Source of the DNA: Phycisphaerae bacterium
GTDB taxonomy: Bacteria; Planctomycetota; Phycisphaerae; UBA1845; PWPN01
DNA length: 64,000 nt
Direction: 5' to 3'
Assembly: GCA_018003015.1 (NCBI GenBank)
Contig: JAGNEZ010000005.1
Span: forward strand, 122,643-186,642
How positions within the stretch are numbered: the first letter of the stretch is position 1; each line of letters starts with the position of its first letter. Position numbers and translations under genes: made by a program. Under the pieces are notes generated by a model. The model worked only from the letters and a program-made list of their open reading frames with translations, searched no databases and had not been told where the DNA came from. Positions 8,737-16,571 of the stretch are shown here, in pieces.

Positions 8737-9525
8737 TCAGGGGGTCATGTGCACGCGGGTCCCACAGCCTGCTTGCAGGGATAGGGCGGCGTTCCCCGCA
8801 TTGATCGCGATTTCGAGCATGCAGGTGCTGCCGATCAAGGCCACAGGCTCCCCTCGAGGGACGTCTGCGTAGGTGATACGGACCGGGCCAATCAGGCGAT
8901 CACCGAGCATGACCTCACGCCCTCGGACCTGGAGCCGCGGGCCGCTCAGATCGGCCTCGGCGATGTTGGTGATCAGATTGCCGAAGTGATCGACGTGAAT
9001 GACCTGGCCGGTGATGGAACCGTCCCGCGACCATTCCAGGCGGGGGATGTCGAGCACTTCCACTCGGTCCGCGGGCGGCCCCAATCGGTCAAGCGCGGTC
9101 CCGCGGGAAACATGGCCGGCAACCGGGGCCAGGATGTCACGGCCGTGGAAGGTCGTGGACAGCGTCGCGGCCATGAACTGCCGATTCTCGACCACCCGGA
9201 TCTCCTGCAGCTGGGCATCGCGGTGAAGAAAGGTCAGCAGGCCGTTGTCCGGAGCCAGGACGAACCGGTTGTTGTACCGTGCGGCCAGAATGCGGCGGCT
9301 GGTTCCGACCGTCGGGTCGACCACCGCCACGAAGACGGTTTCAGCCGGAAAGAACGGGAGCGTCTGGCGAAGAACGAAGGCGCCTTCAAGGACATGCTGC
9401 GGGGCGATCTCATGCGTGACGTCGACCAGGGTTACCTTGGGGTTGATTTGAAGGATCATCCCTTTCATGGTGGCCGCGTAATGGTCTCGAGTCCCGAAAT
9501 CAGTCAGCAGGGCAACAGTGGACAT
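8737..9525 (-). CDS. S-adenosyl-L-methionine hydroxide adenosyltransferase (SAM hydrolase, DUF62 family)
   Basis: The 262-residue protein starts at ATG 9525 with GGAGG close upstream. Its N-terminus STVALLTDFGTRDHY is diagnostic of the DUF62 family, which includes the fluorinase and chlorinase. The Asp-Arg-His set used by the hydroxide-using members is present: Asp70 and Arg77 in VVDPTVGTSRR, and His127 in TFHGRD. It should split SAM into adenosine and methionine with water. The physiological purpose of these enzymes is not settled. It is the last gene of a minus-strand trio, 23 bases after the hydrolase stop. Confidence 0.92.
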   Translation of the reverse strand: MSTVALLTDFGTRDHYAATMKGMILQINPKVTLVDVTHEIAPQHVLEGAFVLRQTLPFFPAETVFVAVVDPTVGTSRRILAARYNNRFVLAPDNGLLTFLHRDAQLQEIRVVENRQFMAATLSTTFHGRDILAPVAGHVSRGTALDRLGPPADRVEVLDIPRLEWSRDGSITGQVIHVDHFGNLITNIAEADLSGPRLQVRGREVMLGDRLIGPVRITYADVPRGEPVALIGSTCMLEIAINAGNAALSLQAGCGTRVHMTP

Positions 9526-9548
9526 AAAGCCTCCGGTCCCTTGAGCGA

Positions 9549-10367
9549 TCATGGCGAAGAGGATGGGGTTCTGCCGGCCACCACGTACTCCAGCATAAGC
9601 CGGGCGTCGTCGTAGTCGGTCGAGTGTTCCCCTTCCTCGCGGTACAGAAGAAGAACCGGCCGCCGCATTTCCTTCAGCACGTGAGCCAGTCGAAGGACAC
9701 TTCCCGGCGGGACCAGCGTATCCCTTCCGCCGGCGGTGATGCCGACCGGCATGGTGAGCCGCTCGGGCCAGTACTCGGCGCTGCGGTTCTTGTACTCCAG
9801 CGGCTTGTCCGCCTTCAGGCCGCCGAAGGACTCGGCGATCGCGTCCTGGAAGTTGGTGTATTCGAGGTGGTTGGCGGTCGCGTTCATCGAGGCCACGCCG
9901 GCGACCAGCTCGGGGTGCAGGGCGGCGAAAGTCAGGGCGGAGGATCCGCCCATCGAGCCGCCGCAGATGAACACCCGCCCGACGCGATACTCCCGCTCGA
10001 GCTGCTCAATGATCTGAACCAGGTCGGCCTCGGCCTTCGGTCCCATCCAGGATGTCCTGGCCCGGTAGTCGGGCGAGACGTAGATCATGTTGTGGGCGGC
10101 GGCCGTCACCCGGGCGGCTCGGCATTCGGCCCGCTCGTCACGCACAAACTGCCAGCGGTCGGAGCCGTGGCCGTGCAGGGCGATCAACAGGTCGTGCGGT
10201 TTGGCGACCTCAAACCCGGCAGGCAACCCGATCACGTACAGTTGCTGCGTGCCGTCGCAACGGGCGGTGAACGACACTTCCCGCCAAGTGAACGGCTCGA
10301 TGGCCATTGCGGCCAGGCCCGGACCGAGCAGAACCACCAACCCGATCGACCTCGGTTTCCGTACCAT
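9549..10367 (-). CDS. Secreted alpha/beta hydrolase (esterase/prolyl-oligopeptidase type)
   Basis: The ATG at 10367 has GAAGGGA just upstream. The 272-residue protein has an N-terminal hydrophobic signal (IGLVVLLGPGLAAMA). The oxyanion segment LIALHGHGSDRWQF lies near residue 65, the nucleophile elbow is GGSMGG near residue 150, the acid is in GGRDTLVPP and the histidine in EGEHSTDY. This is a complete catalytic triad of the feruloyl-esterase/dienelactone-hydrolase kind. It lies 23 bases after the stop of the symporter, so import and ester removal may be linked. The substrate is unknown. Confidence 0.85.
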   Translation of the reverse strand: MVRKPRSIGLVVLLGPGLAAMAIEPFTWREVSFTARCDGTQQLYVIGLPAGFEVAKPHDLLIALHGHGSDRWQFVRDERAECRAARVTAAAHNMIYVSPDYRARTSWMGPKAEADLVQIIEQLEREYRVGRVFICGGSMGGSSALTFAALHPELVAGVASMNATANHLEYTNFQDAIAESFGGLKADKPLEYKNRSAEYWPERLTMPVGITAGGRDTLVPPGSVLRLAHVLKEMRRPVLLLYREEGEHSTDYDDARLMLEYVVAGRTPSSSP

Positions 10368-10390
10368 AGGCTTCCCTTCGACAAGAGCAC

Positions 10391-11992
10391 TCACCAGTAC
10401 CGCCAGTACAGGTAGACCCAGATCGCCGCATAGATCAGATACCAGAAGGTAATGGTCTGATACCATGGCCGCGACTTCCCGCCGTCCGGAGCAGCCAGCA
10501 GGGTCGGACTCCAGTGAAACGGCTCCCACAATTCGCGTGGCGGCGGTGGGGTGGCCAGCGACACGAGCACGATTCCGATTATGGTCAGCACCTGGGCGAA
10601 GAAAGCCAGATAGAGCCAGTGGACTGAGTGGCCCAGCAACCAGGGAAGAGCGATCGCGATGGCCAGCTGGATGGCCGAGCCGCCAATGAGCCCGAACAGC
10701 CCGCCCGCGTAGTTCGCGCGTTTCCACAGTACGCCCATAAACAGGGCCGAGAGGAACGGTGTAGACAAATAGGTGACGCCGGTCTGGAAGTACTTGAAGA
10801 TGCCGCCCAGGTGCTCGACACTCGGTGCCACCAGGGCCGCGATCACCAGCGAGGCCAGTGCCGCGATCCGGCCAACGCGTACGGTGCGGACATCGTCGGC
10901 CCGCGGGCGGACCCACTTGCGGTAGACCTCGAGGGCAAACAGGGTGGCCGTCGAGTTGGACAGGGCGCTCAGTGTGGACATGACCGCCGCGAGGAAGCCG
11001 GCCAGCACGATCCCGCGCAGTCCCCACTGCGGAGCCATGGACTTGAGCACGAAGGGGAAAGCCAGATCCCCCTTCTCGAGCGGTTCGGCCATCTTCATCA
11101 CGTGGATCCAGTGGTAGACGATCAAGCCCAGGAAGCAGGTGACCAGGGGGCGCAGGAAGTTGATGAACCCGGCAAAGATGATGCCCATGTAGCCGTCCCA
11201 TTCCGAGCGGGCTCCGAGCACGCGCTGGATCATGACCTGGTTGCCCGCCTGGTAGAACAGGACGACGCCGAACATGGCGGTCAGCAGGCCGAGGAAAGGA
11301 GCGGCCTCGTCGCCGGCCGGGCGGTAAAGATGGAACCGATCCGGGCTGGCCTGGATCATGGCCTCCCAACCGCCGTCGATCCGGCTGAGGGCGACGAAGA
11401 ACAGTACCACGCCGCCGCCGACCAGCATCAGGCATTGCAGGGCGTCCGTCCACATGACCGAGGCCAGACCGCCCTTGACCGTGTAGAGGGCCACGATGAC
11501 GACGAGGCCCCACAGCACCGCGTGGAAGTTCCAGCCGGTCAGCCCCGAAATGGCCACCGTGCCGCCGTACAGGACCGGCACGAGAAAGATGAACACATAG
11601 GCGAAGAGCATGACGAAGCTGTAGAAATCCGCGCACGCCGGGCCGTAGCGCCGACCCAGGAACTCGGAGACCGTCGTCACCCGGTTCCGCAGGTAGACGG
11701 GGATGAAGAAGAGCATAAGCAGGGTGTAAACCGGGAGGCTGCACCACTCCCAGTTGGCGATGCCCATGCCATGCTGGTAGGCGGCCCCGACCGTACCGAC
11801 GATCTGCTCGCTGGAGACGCTGGTCGAGACGAAGGCCGAGCCGATGATCCACCAGGGCAGCCTGCCCGACGCGAGGAAGTACCCGCGGGCCGTCTGGCCG
11901 TTCTGCCGCCCGGCCCGCAGGCCCACGAGCACCACCAGGAGTAGCGAGCCGACGATGATCGACAGATCAAGGGCGTTGAGAGAGAATCCCAT
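10391..11992 (-). CDS. Sodium:solute symporter (SSS family)
   Basis: This 533-residue protein is an SSS-family carrier with about 13 membrane segments. Typical features are the first helix (DLSIIVGSLLLVVLVGL), GYFLASGRLPWWIIGSAFVST, in which the Gly-rich WWIIG turn is conserved, and SSEQIVGTVGAAYQHG. The start at 11992 is chosen because GGAGG lies about nine bases upstream; an in-frame ATG at 12043 has no site. It is the first gene of the trio with an alpha/beta hydrolase and a SAM hydrolase. Many planctomycete members of this branch sit beside glycan-degrading genes and are presumed sugar or sialate carriers, but the solute cannot be read here. Confidence 0.9.
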   Translation of the reverse strand: MGFSLNALDLSIIVGSLLLVVLVGLRAGRQNGQTARGYFLASGRLPWWIIGSAFVSTSVSSEQIVGTVGAAYQHGMGIANWEWCSLPVYTLLMLFFIPVYLRNRVTTVSEFLGRRYGPACADFYSFVMLFAYVFIFLVPVLYGGTVAISGLTGWNFHAVLWGLVVIVALYTVKGGLASVMWTDALQCLMLVGGGVVLFFVALSRIDGGWEAMIQASPDRFHLYRPAGDEAAPFLGLLTAMFGVVLFYQAGNQVMIQRVLGARSEWDGYMGIIFAGFINFLRPLVTCFLGLIVYHWIHVMKMAEPLEKGDLAFPFVLKSMAPQWGLRGIVLAGFLAAVMSTLSALSNSTATLFALEVYRKWVRPRADDVRTVRVGRIAALASLVIAALVAPSVEHLGGIFKYFQTGVTYLSTPFLSALFMGVLWKRANYAGGLFGLIGGSAIQLAIAIALPWLLGHSVHWLYLAFFAQVLTIIGIVLVSLATPPPPRELWEPFHWSPTLLAAPDGGKSRPWYQTITFWYLIYAAIWVYLYWRYW

Positions 11993-12158
11993 CAGCACGG
12001 TCCTCCAGACGAGAGCATCACCGGACGCGTGCGGGTACGTCAAGGGCGGCGGGGACGATTCGTACCATGAGCAGCTGTGAAAAGGCCCGCGGCCTGGGAT
12101 TATCGGTCCTCGGCCGCCCCGCTCGACTCAACTCCGGCAATAGCCGATGTAAGGCAGC

Positions 12159-12365
12159 ATGAGCCTCATCGATAGCATTGTCGGGTTCAAGGCAGCCCAG
12201 ACCACCGCCGAGATCCAGATGGCCATGGCCGCCAAGATCCTCAAGATCACCCAAGGCCAGGGCCAGGCCGCCGCCGACATGGTCGCGGCCGCCAACGAGA
12301 ACCTGGAGAAGGCCATGTCCGAAATGCTCGAGGGCATGGGCTCCGGGTACGATAGGTATGCGTGA
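12159..12365 (+). CDS. Small helical protein, YjfB-like (putative motility protein)
   Basis: The 68-residue product (MSLIDSIVGFKAAQTTAEI ...) is almost wholly amphipathic helix with repeated Gln, Ala and Met. It resembles the YjfB family of short proteins of unknown function labelled putative motility proteins: a leading helix, then QTTAEIQMAMAAKILK. It lies between the divergent symporter and the convergent dehydrogenase, preceded by a weak AAGG. Assignment is by pattern only, and no flagellar genes are nearby. Confidence 0.55.
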   Translation: MSLIDSIVGFKAAQTTAEIQMAMAAKILKITQGQGQAAADMVAAANENLEKAMSEMLEGMGSGYDRYA

Positions 12366-12417
12366 TTGAAGCGTTCAGATCAGCGATCAGTTATCAGCTT
12401 CCAGCCACTCAAAACCA

Positions 12418-12445
12418 GTTGACAAGTCCTGAGACATCTGTCAAC
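12418..12445. other. Hairpin between convergent genes
   Basis: GTTGACA at 12418-12424 is the exact reverse complement of TGTCAAC at 12439-12445, with a 14-base loop. It overlaps the stop codon of the minus-strand dehydrogenase and follows the small helical gene. No T-tract follows on either strand, so a terminator role is uncertain. Confidence 0.3.
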
Positions 12446-15281
12446 CCAGGGCCTCCGCCAGCAGCTCGGCCATGTGCAATGGCCTGGCCGTGGTCAGATG
12501 CGTGATCTGGTGGCGGCAGCTCGTGCCGGAGGCGACCAGCTTGGTGCCCGGCGGCAGGGCGTTGATCTTGTCGATCAGCGGCTTGGCCACCTGCTTGGAC
12601 AGTTCGTACTTTTTGGCCAGCATGCCGAACGCGCCGGCCATGCCGCAGCAGCCGGTGTCCATCAACGTCGCACTCGTGCCGGGGATCTTCTCCGCCAGCA
12701 TGGGCAGGACCTTGGGATCGCCGAGGGCCTTCATGTGGCAGTGGCCGTGGATAGCGACCTTGAGGGCCTCCTTGCGCAGCGGCAGGGCGTTCGGCTCGCG
12801 TTGCAGCAGGGCGTAAACGAACGACTCGAAATGCAGGCAGCGTTTGCCGACCTTCTCGGCGTCGGCGATGCCCAGATTACGGTAGTCGTCGATGAACATC
12901 GAGTGGCACGACGGTTCGAGGAAAATAATCGGCTCGTCGCCGCCCTGGCCCATGAAGTGGGCGACGTTGTGCCGGCCGAGCTTGTCCACGAGGTCGAGCA
13001 CGCCGCGGCTCATGGCCGGTCGCCCGCAGCACTTGCGGCCTTCGGGCAGCAGGACCTCGAACCCGGCCGCCTCCAGGACCCTGACCGCCGCCTGGCCGAT
13101 GTTGGGCTCGTTGTAGCGCACCCAGGTGTCGTCCCAGAGGATGACCCGCCCGCGGCCGCCGGTCACATGCCCGTTGCTGTTACGCCGTTTGGCGAACCAG
13201 CGGTCAAAGCGATAGGACGCGTAGGGCGGCATCGGCCGCTCGGTGGTGAAGCCGAGCACCTTGTACATCAGCCAGCGGGTCAGCGGGCTGCGCAGGACGG
13301 TGTTGACAATCGCGGCCTGCGGGCCGCAGTTAAGCCGGCCGAGCAGATCGGCGTTGGCAATCATGCGATCGAGCAGCGGCAGCCCGCCCTGGTGGTGCTT
13401 GGCGTTGTTGAGGTCCGCCTTGAGGTGGGCCAGGTCGACGTTCGACGGGCACTCGCGCTTGCACGCCTTGCACGAGAGGCAGTTGTCGAGGGCGACGCCG
13501 AGTTCCTCGCTGAGTAGGACCTCGCCGTCGCTGAGGCGGCGTTCAAGGGCGGCGCGAATGATGTTGGCTCGACCGCGGGTGGACATGACCTCTTCGCCGG
13601 TGGCGATGTAGGTCGGGCACATCGTCACCGAGTCTTTGCGGCAGCCGCCGCAGCCGTTGCACTGCTCCAAGTTGGCGATGAACGAACCGTCACGCTCGAC
13701 GAAGCCGATGGCCGGCGTGAACGGCAGGTCGATCCTGTGACCCGCTCCATAGCGGAGGTTGGTCTCCAGCCGATACCGACCGTCGCAAACGATCTTGCCC
13801 GGGTTGAAGAGCCCCTTGGGATCGAACAGACGCTTGAGCTCGCGGGTCGCGGCCATCAGTTCGGGACCGAGGTGTTCCGGCAGATACTCGGTCCGGGTGA
13901 TGCCCACCCCGTGTTCACCGGCCAGCGAGCCCTTGAACTGGATGCAGAGAGCCGACACTTCGTCGCAGATCGTGCGGTACTTGGCGATATCCTCGGCGTT
14001 GTGCAGATTGAGCTTGGGGCGTACGTGCAGCAGGCCCGGGGCGGCGTGGCCGTAGTAGGAGGCTTGGACGCCGACCCGATTGAGAATGCCCATGAGCCCG
14101 CTGACGTAACCGGGCAACTGGTGCGGCCGAACACACACATCCTCGATACCCGGGGTCGGCTTGGCGGGGCCTTTGCAGGCGGTCAACAGGGTAAGGCCGC
14201 TCTTGCGCAGCGCCCAGATGAGTTCCTGCTGCCTGATGTCGCGGCAGATGAGTTTGCGCCGGCCGAGTTGCAGCTTGTCCAGGGCCAGGAACCGGTCCTC
14301 GATGTCGTCGTAGAACTCGACCAGCAGCAGGGCCTCGCACGGCTCCTCGTCCAGTCGCATGAGTGACCGGGCGGCCTGGAATGCCAGTTGTCCCCGGGTC
14401 TGATCGAGGAGCAGCCGGTCGATGTGCTCGATCGCCACCGGGTGGAGATCGAGGAGGGCCACCGTGGCCTGCATCGCCTCCGGCACCGAATCGAAGAAGA
14501 AGACTGCCAGGCCTTTCTTCGACGGCGGCGGAAGTGGAACAAGGTTGAGCACCGCTGAAGTGATCCCGGCCAGCGTGCCCTCGCTGCCGCCGATGAGCTG
14601 GGTCAGGTCGCCCATTCGGCGAAGGTAGTCATCGAAACCGTAACCCGGCCAGCGCTTGCAGATATCGTTGGGCAGCCGTTCCTGGATGGCATCGGCGTGC
14701 TGCAGCACCAGTCGGTCGGCCGCCGCACGATGGCCGGGCAGATCGGGATGATCCTTACCCACCGTGGCGACCGCTCCGTCGGCCAGAACCACCTCCAGCG
14801 AACGCACGTGATCGACCGTCGTCCCGTAGATCGGGGCCCGGGCGCCGGATGAATTGGCGGCGATCATCCCGCCCAGCGTCGCCCGAGAACTAGTTGCCAC
14901 ATCTGGGCCGAACCACAGGCCGTGCGGCTTGAGGTACTCGTTGAGCTGGTCGAGTACGACGCCCGCCCCGACGCGTACCGTCCGGGCCTCGACGTTCAGA
15001 TCGGTGATCTGTCGGCCGTATCGGGCGAAGTCGATGATCAGGCCGTCGCCGACCGCTCCACCGGCCAGGCCGGTACCCGCGCCGCGCGGCGTCACCGCCA
15101 CGCCGGCCTCGGCCGCACCGACAACGATGTGCGAGGCATCGGCCGCACTGCGCGGAAAGGCCACCCCCATCGGCTTGATCTGGTAAATGGAGGCATCGGT
15201 GGCGTAAAGGGTACGGGTCAGCTCGTCGAACCGCACCTCGCACCCGCTCGCCCGGATCAGTTCCTGCTGTCTGGCCGCCAT
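12441..15281 (-). CDS. FAD-binding / (4Fe-4S) / CCG-domain fused oxidoreductase (glycolate or D-lactate dehydrogenase type)
   Basis: This 946-residue fusion combines what are often separate GlcD-like and GlcF/GlpC-like subunits. The N-terminal FAD_binding_4 domain has PRGAGTGLAGGAVGDG near residues 60-75. The FAD-linked oxidase C-terminal domain follows (SLAGEHGVGITRTEYLPEH near 455). Two ferredoxin-type clusters come next, CNGCGGCRKDSVTMCP near 540 and CLSCKACKRECP near 605. Two CCG domains end the protein (CCGRPAMSRG near 755, GCCGMAGAFG near 880). It should oxidise a 2-hydroxy acid and pass electrons to a membrane carrier. It is monocistronic, with no clear Shine-Dalgarno. The architecture matches YdiJ-like enzymes, so D-lactate, D-2-hydroxyglutarate or glycolate are all possible. 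Confidence 0.9.
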   Translation of the reverse strand: MAARQQELIRASGCEVRFDELTRTLYATDASIYQIKPMGVAFPRSAADASHIVVGAAEAGVAVTPRGAGTGLAGGAVGDGLIIDFARYGRQITDLNVEARTVRVGAGVVLDQLNEYLKPHGLWFGPDVATSSRATLGGMIAANSSGARAPIYGTTVDHVRSLEVVLADGAVATVGKDHPDLPGHRAAADRLVLQHADAIQERLPNDICKRWPGYGFDDYLRRMGDLTQLIGGSEGTLAGITSAVLNLVPLPPPSKKGLAVFFFDSVPEAMQATVALLDLHPVAIEHIDRLLLDQTRGQLAFQAARSLMRLDEEPCEALLLVEFYDDIEDRFLALDKLQLGRRKLICRDIRQQELIWALRKSGLTLLTACKGPAKPTPGIEDVCVRPHQLPGYVSGLMGILNRVGVQASYYGHAAPGLLHVRPKLNLHNAEDIAKYRTICDEVSALCIQFKGSLAGEHGVGITRTEYLPEHLGPELMAATRELKRLFDPKGLFNPGKIVCDGRYRLETNLRYGAGHRIDLPFTPAIGFVERDGSFIANLEQCNGCGGCRKDSVTMCPTYIATGEEVMSTRGRANIIRAALERRLSDGEVLLSEELGVALDNCLSCKACKRECPSNVDLAHLKADLNNAKHHQGGLPLLDRMIANADLLGRLNCGPQAAIVNTVLRSPLTRWLMYKVLGFTTERPMPPYASYRFDRWFAKRRNSNGHVTGGRGRVILWDDTWVRYNEPNIGQAAVRVLEAAGFEVLLPEGRKCCGRPAMSRGVLDLVDKLGRHNVAHFMGQGGDEPIIFLEPSCHSMFIDDYRNLGIADAEKVGKRCLHFESFVYALLQREPNALPLRKEALKVAIHGHCHMKALGDPKVLPMLAEKIPGTSATLMDTGCCGMAGAFGMLAKKYELSKQVAKPLIDKINALPPGTKLVASGTSCRHQITHLTTARPLHMAELLAEALG

Positions 15282-15481
15282 GGGAAACCATTATAGGCAA
15301 CGGGACAGGTCCTGCTACCAGCGTGAGACCGCCCCTCCGGTGGTCGCGGCGGATGCGGCGTCCAATGACGCCCGGAGCCGGACCCGACCCCGCGACGATC
15401 CTCCCCGGCCAAACGCGGCGTGATAAGCGGGGAACCCTCGCTCTCGAAAAACTGGAAGCGGAGTGCTGAAAGGTGCTCTTC

Positions 15482-15958
15482 TCACCATGCGAAGTGTGAG
15501 AATGCCTTGTTGGCCTCGGCCATACGGTGGACGTTCTCGCGAGTGGTCATGGCCGTGCCTTCACGGTGGTAGGCGTCGATGAGTTCCTTGGCGAGATTCT
15601 CGCACATCCGCGAGCCCTTGCGGCCGCGCGAGGCCTCGAGTAGCCAGCGAATGGCCAGGGACTGCTGGCGCTTGCGGTTCACCTGGATGGGAACCTGATA
15701 GTTGGAGCCGCCGACTCGCTTGCTGCGGACCTCGATATTCGGTTTGACGTTCTGCAGGGCGGTTTCGAAGACCTCGATCGGCTGGGCGTCCTTGACCTTC
15801 TTGCCGATGATCTCCATCGCATCGTAGAACACGCGGTTCGCCACGCTCTTCTTGCCATCGTACATCAGGCAATTGACGAACTTGCTGACCAGCCGGCTGT
15901 TGTACCGGGAATCACCGCGGAGCTGCTCTTCCGAGTGCGTGAACTTCTTCCTGCCCAT
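15482..15958 (-). CDS. rpsG: 30S ribosomal protein S7
   Basis: The 158-residue protein matches S7 over its whole length: [18 protein letters not shown], the rRNA-binding [14 protein letters not shown], the loop [12 protein letters not shown] and the C-terminal [15 protein letters not shown]. The start at 15958 ([11 protein letters not shown]) is chosen by homology; an AAAGGA lies about ten bases upstream, and the frame stays open to 16051 without reason. S7 nucleates assembly of the 30S head. The usual partners rpsL, fusA and tuf are absent on both sides: a dehydrogenase lies downstream and a GH172-type gene upstream in the opposite direction. Confidence 0.97.
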   Translation of the reverse strand: MGRKKFTHSEEQLRGDSRYNSRLVSKFVNCLMYDGKKSVANRVFYDAMEIIGKKVKDAQPIEVFETALQNVKPNIEVRSKRVGGSNYQVPIQVNRKRQQSLAIRWLLEASRGRKGSRMCENLAKELIDAYHREGTAMTTRENVHRMAEANKAFSHFAW

Positions 15959-16571
15959 GAGAACGCGTTCCTTTCGAACACCGAACCGCCACTTCGCCCC
16001 GCCGCCCCGTCCGAACCATCCCGGAGCCCGGGCACAGGAGGCGGTGGCCATCCACAGCTAGAACCCGGTATTATCCGCCCACCGGCGAAGGAAATCAAGC
16101 AGCGACTGCCGGGGCCGGCAGGCCGACCGCGGAAGTCACCCTCGCGCACTGTAACCTGTTGTTCAAAAAAGCCTTACGAGAGAACCGCCGCCGCGGTCCA
16201 ACGACAGGGCCAAGCTACCCGGCGGTCGAAGCCCAGCTGCGGTCCTTGATCTCCTCCGCCCGACCGCCCGAGGCAAGCCGGTAGGTCGCGACCCTCAACA
16301 CCCGTTACCCCCTTGCCAGGCCCCTGCCGGCCACAGCTTCGGCACCCATCCGTCGGCGGATGCGCTCGGGCCTGAGGCCGGCCTCAGTTCCCGGACCGAG
16401 GAGATGAGCCCGGGCAACGCCGCGGCATTGCCGGGGGCAGGAGCTTTCACCACCCAAATCGAGAAACCCGACAATACCTCTTGGAAGTAAGCGCGGTTCT
16501 CTCTTTCCCGGCCCGCGGCCGGAGTGTAATCTACGACCAGTCCTCTTTTAGCGGCACAAGGCAGGTGGAAT
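15959..16571. other. Long intergenic region upstream of rpsG and the GH172 gene
   Basis: About 610 bases lie between divergent starts. It must carry the rpsG promoter and leader and the GH172 promoter. I see no gene, tRNA or clear promoter box. A short AT-richer patch occurs at 16150-16180 (GTTCAAAAAAGCC). Confidence 0.4.
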
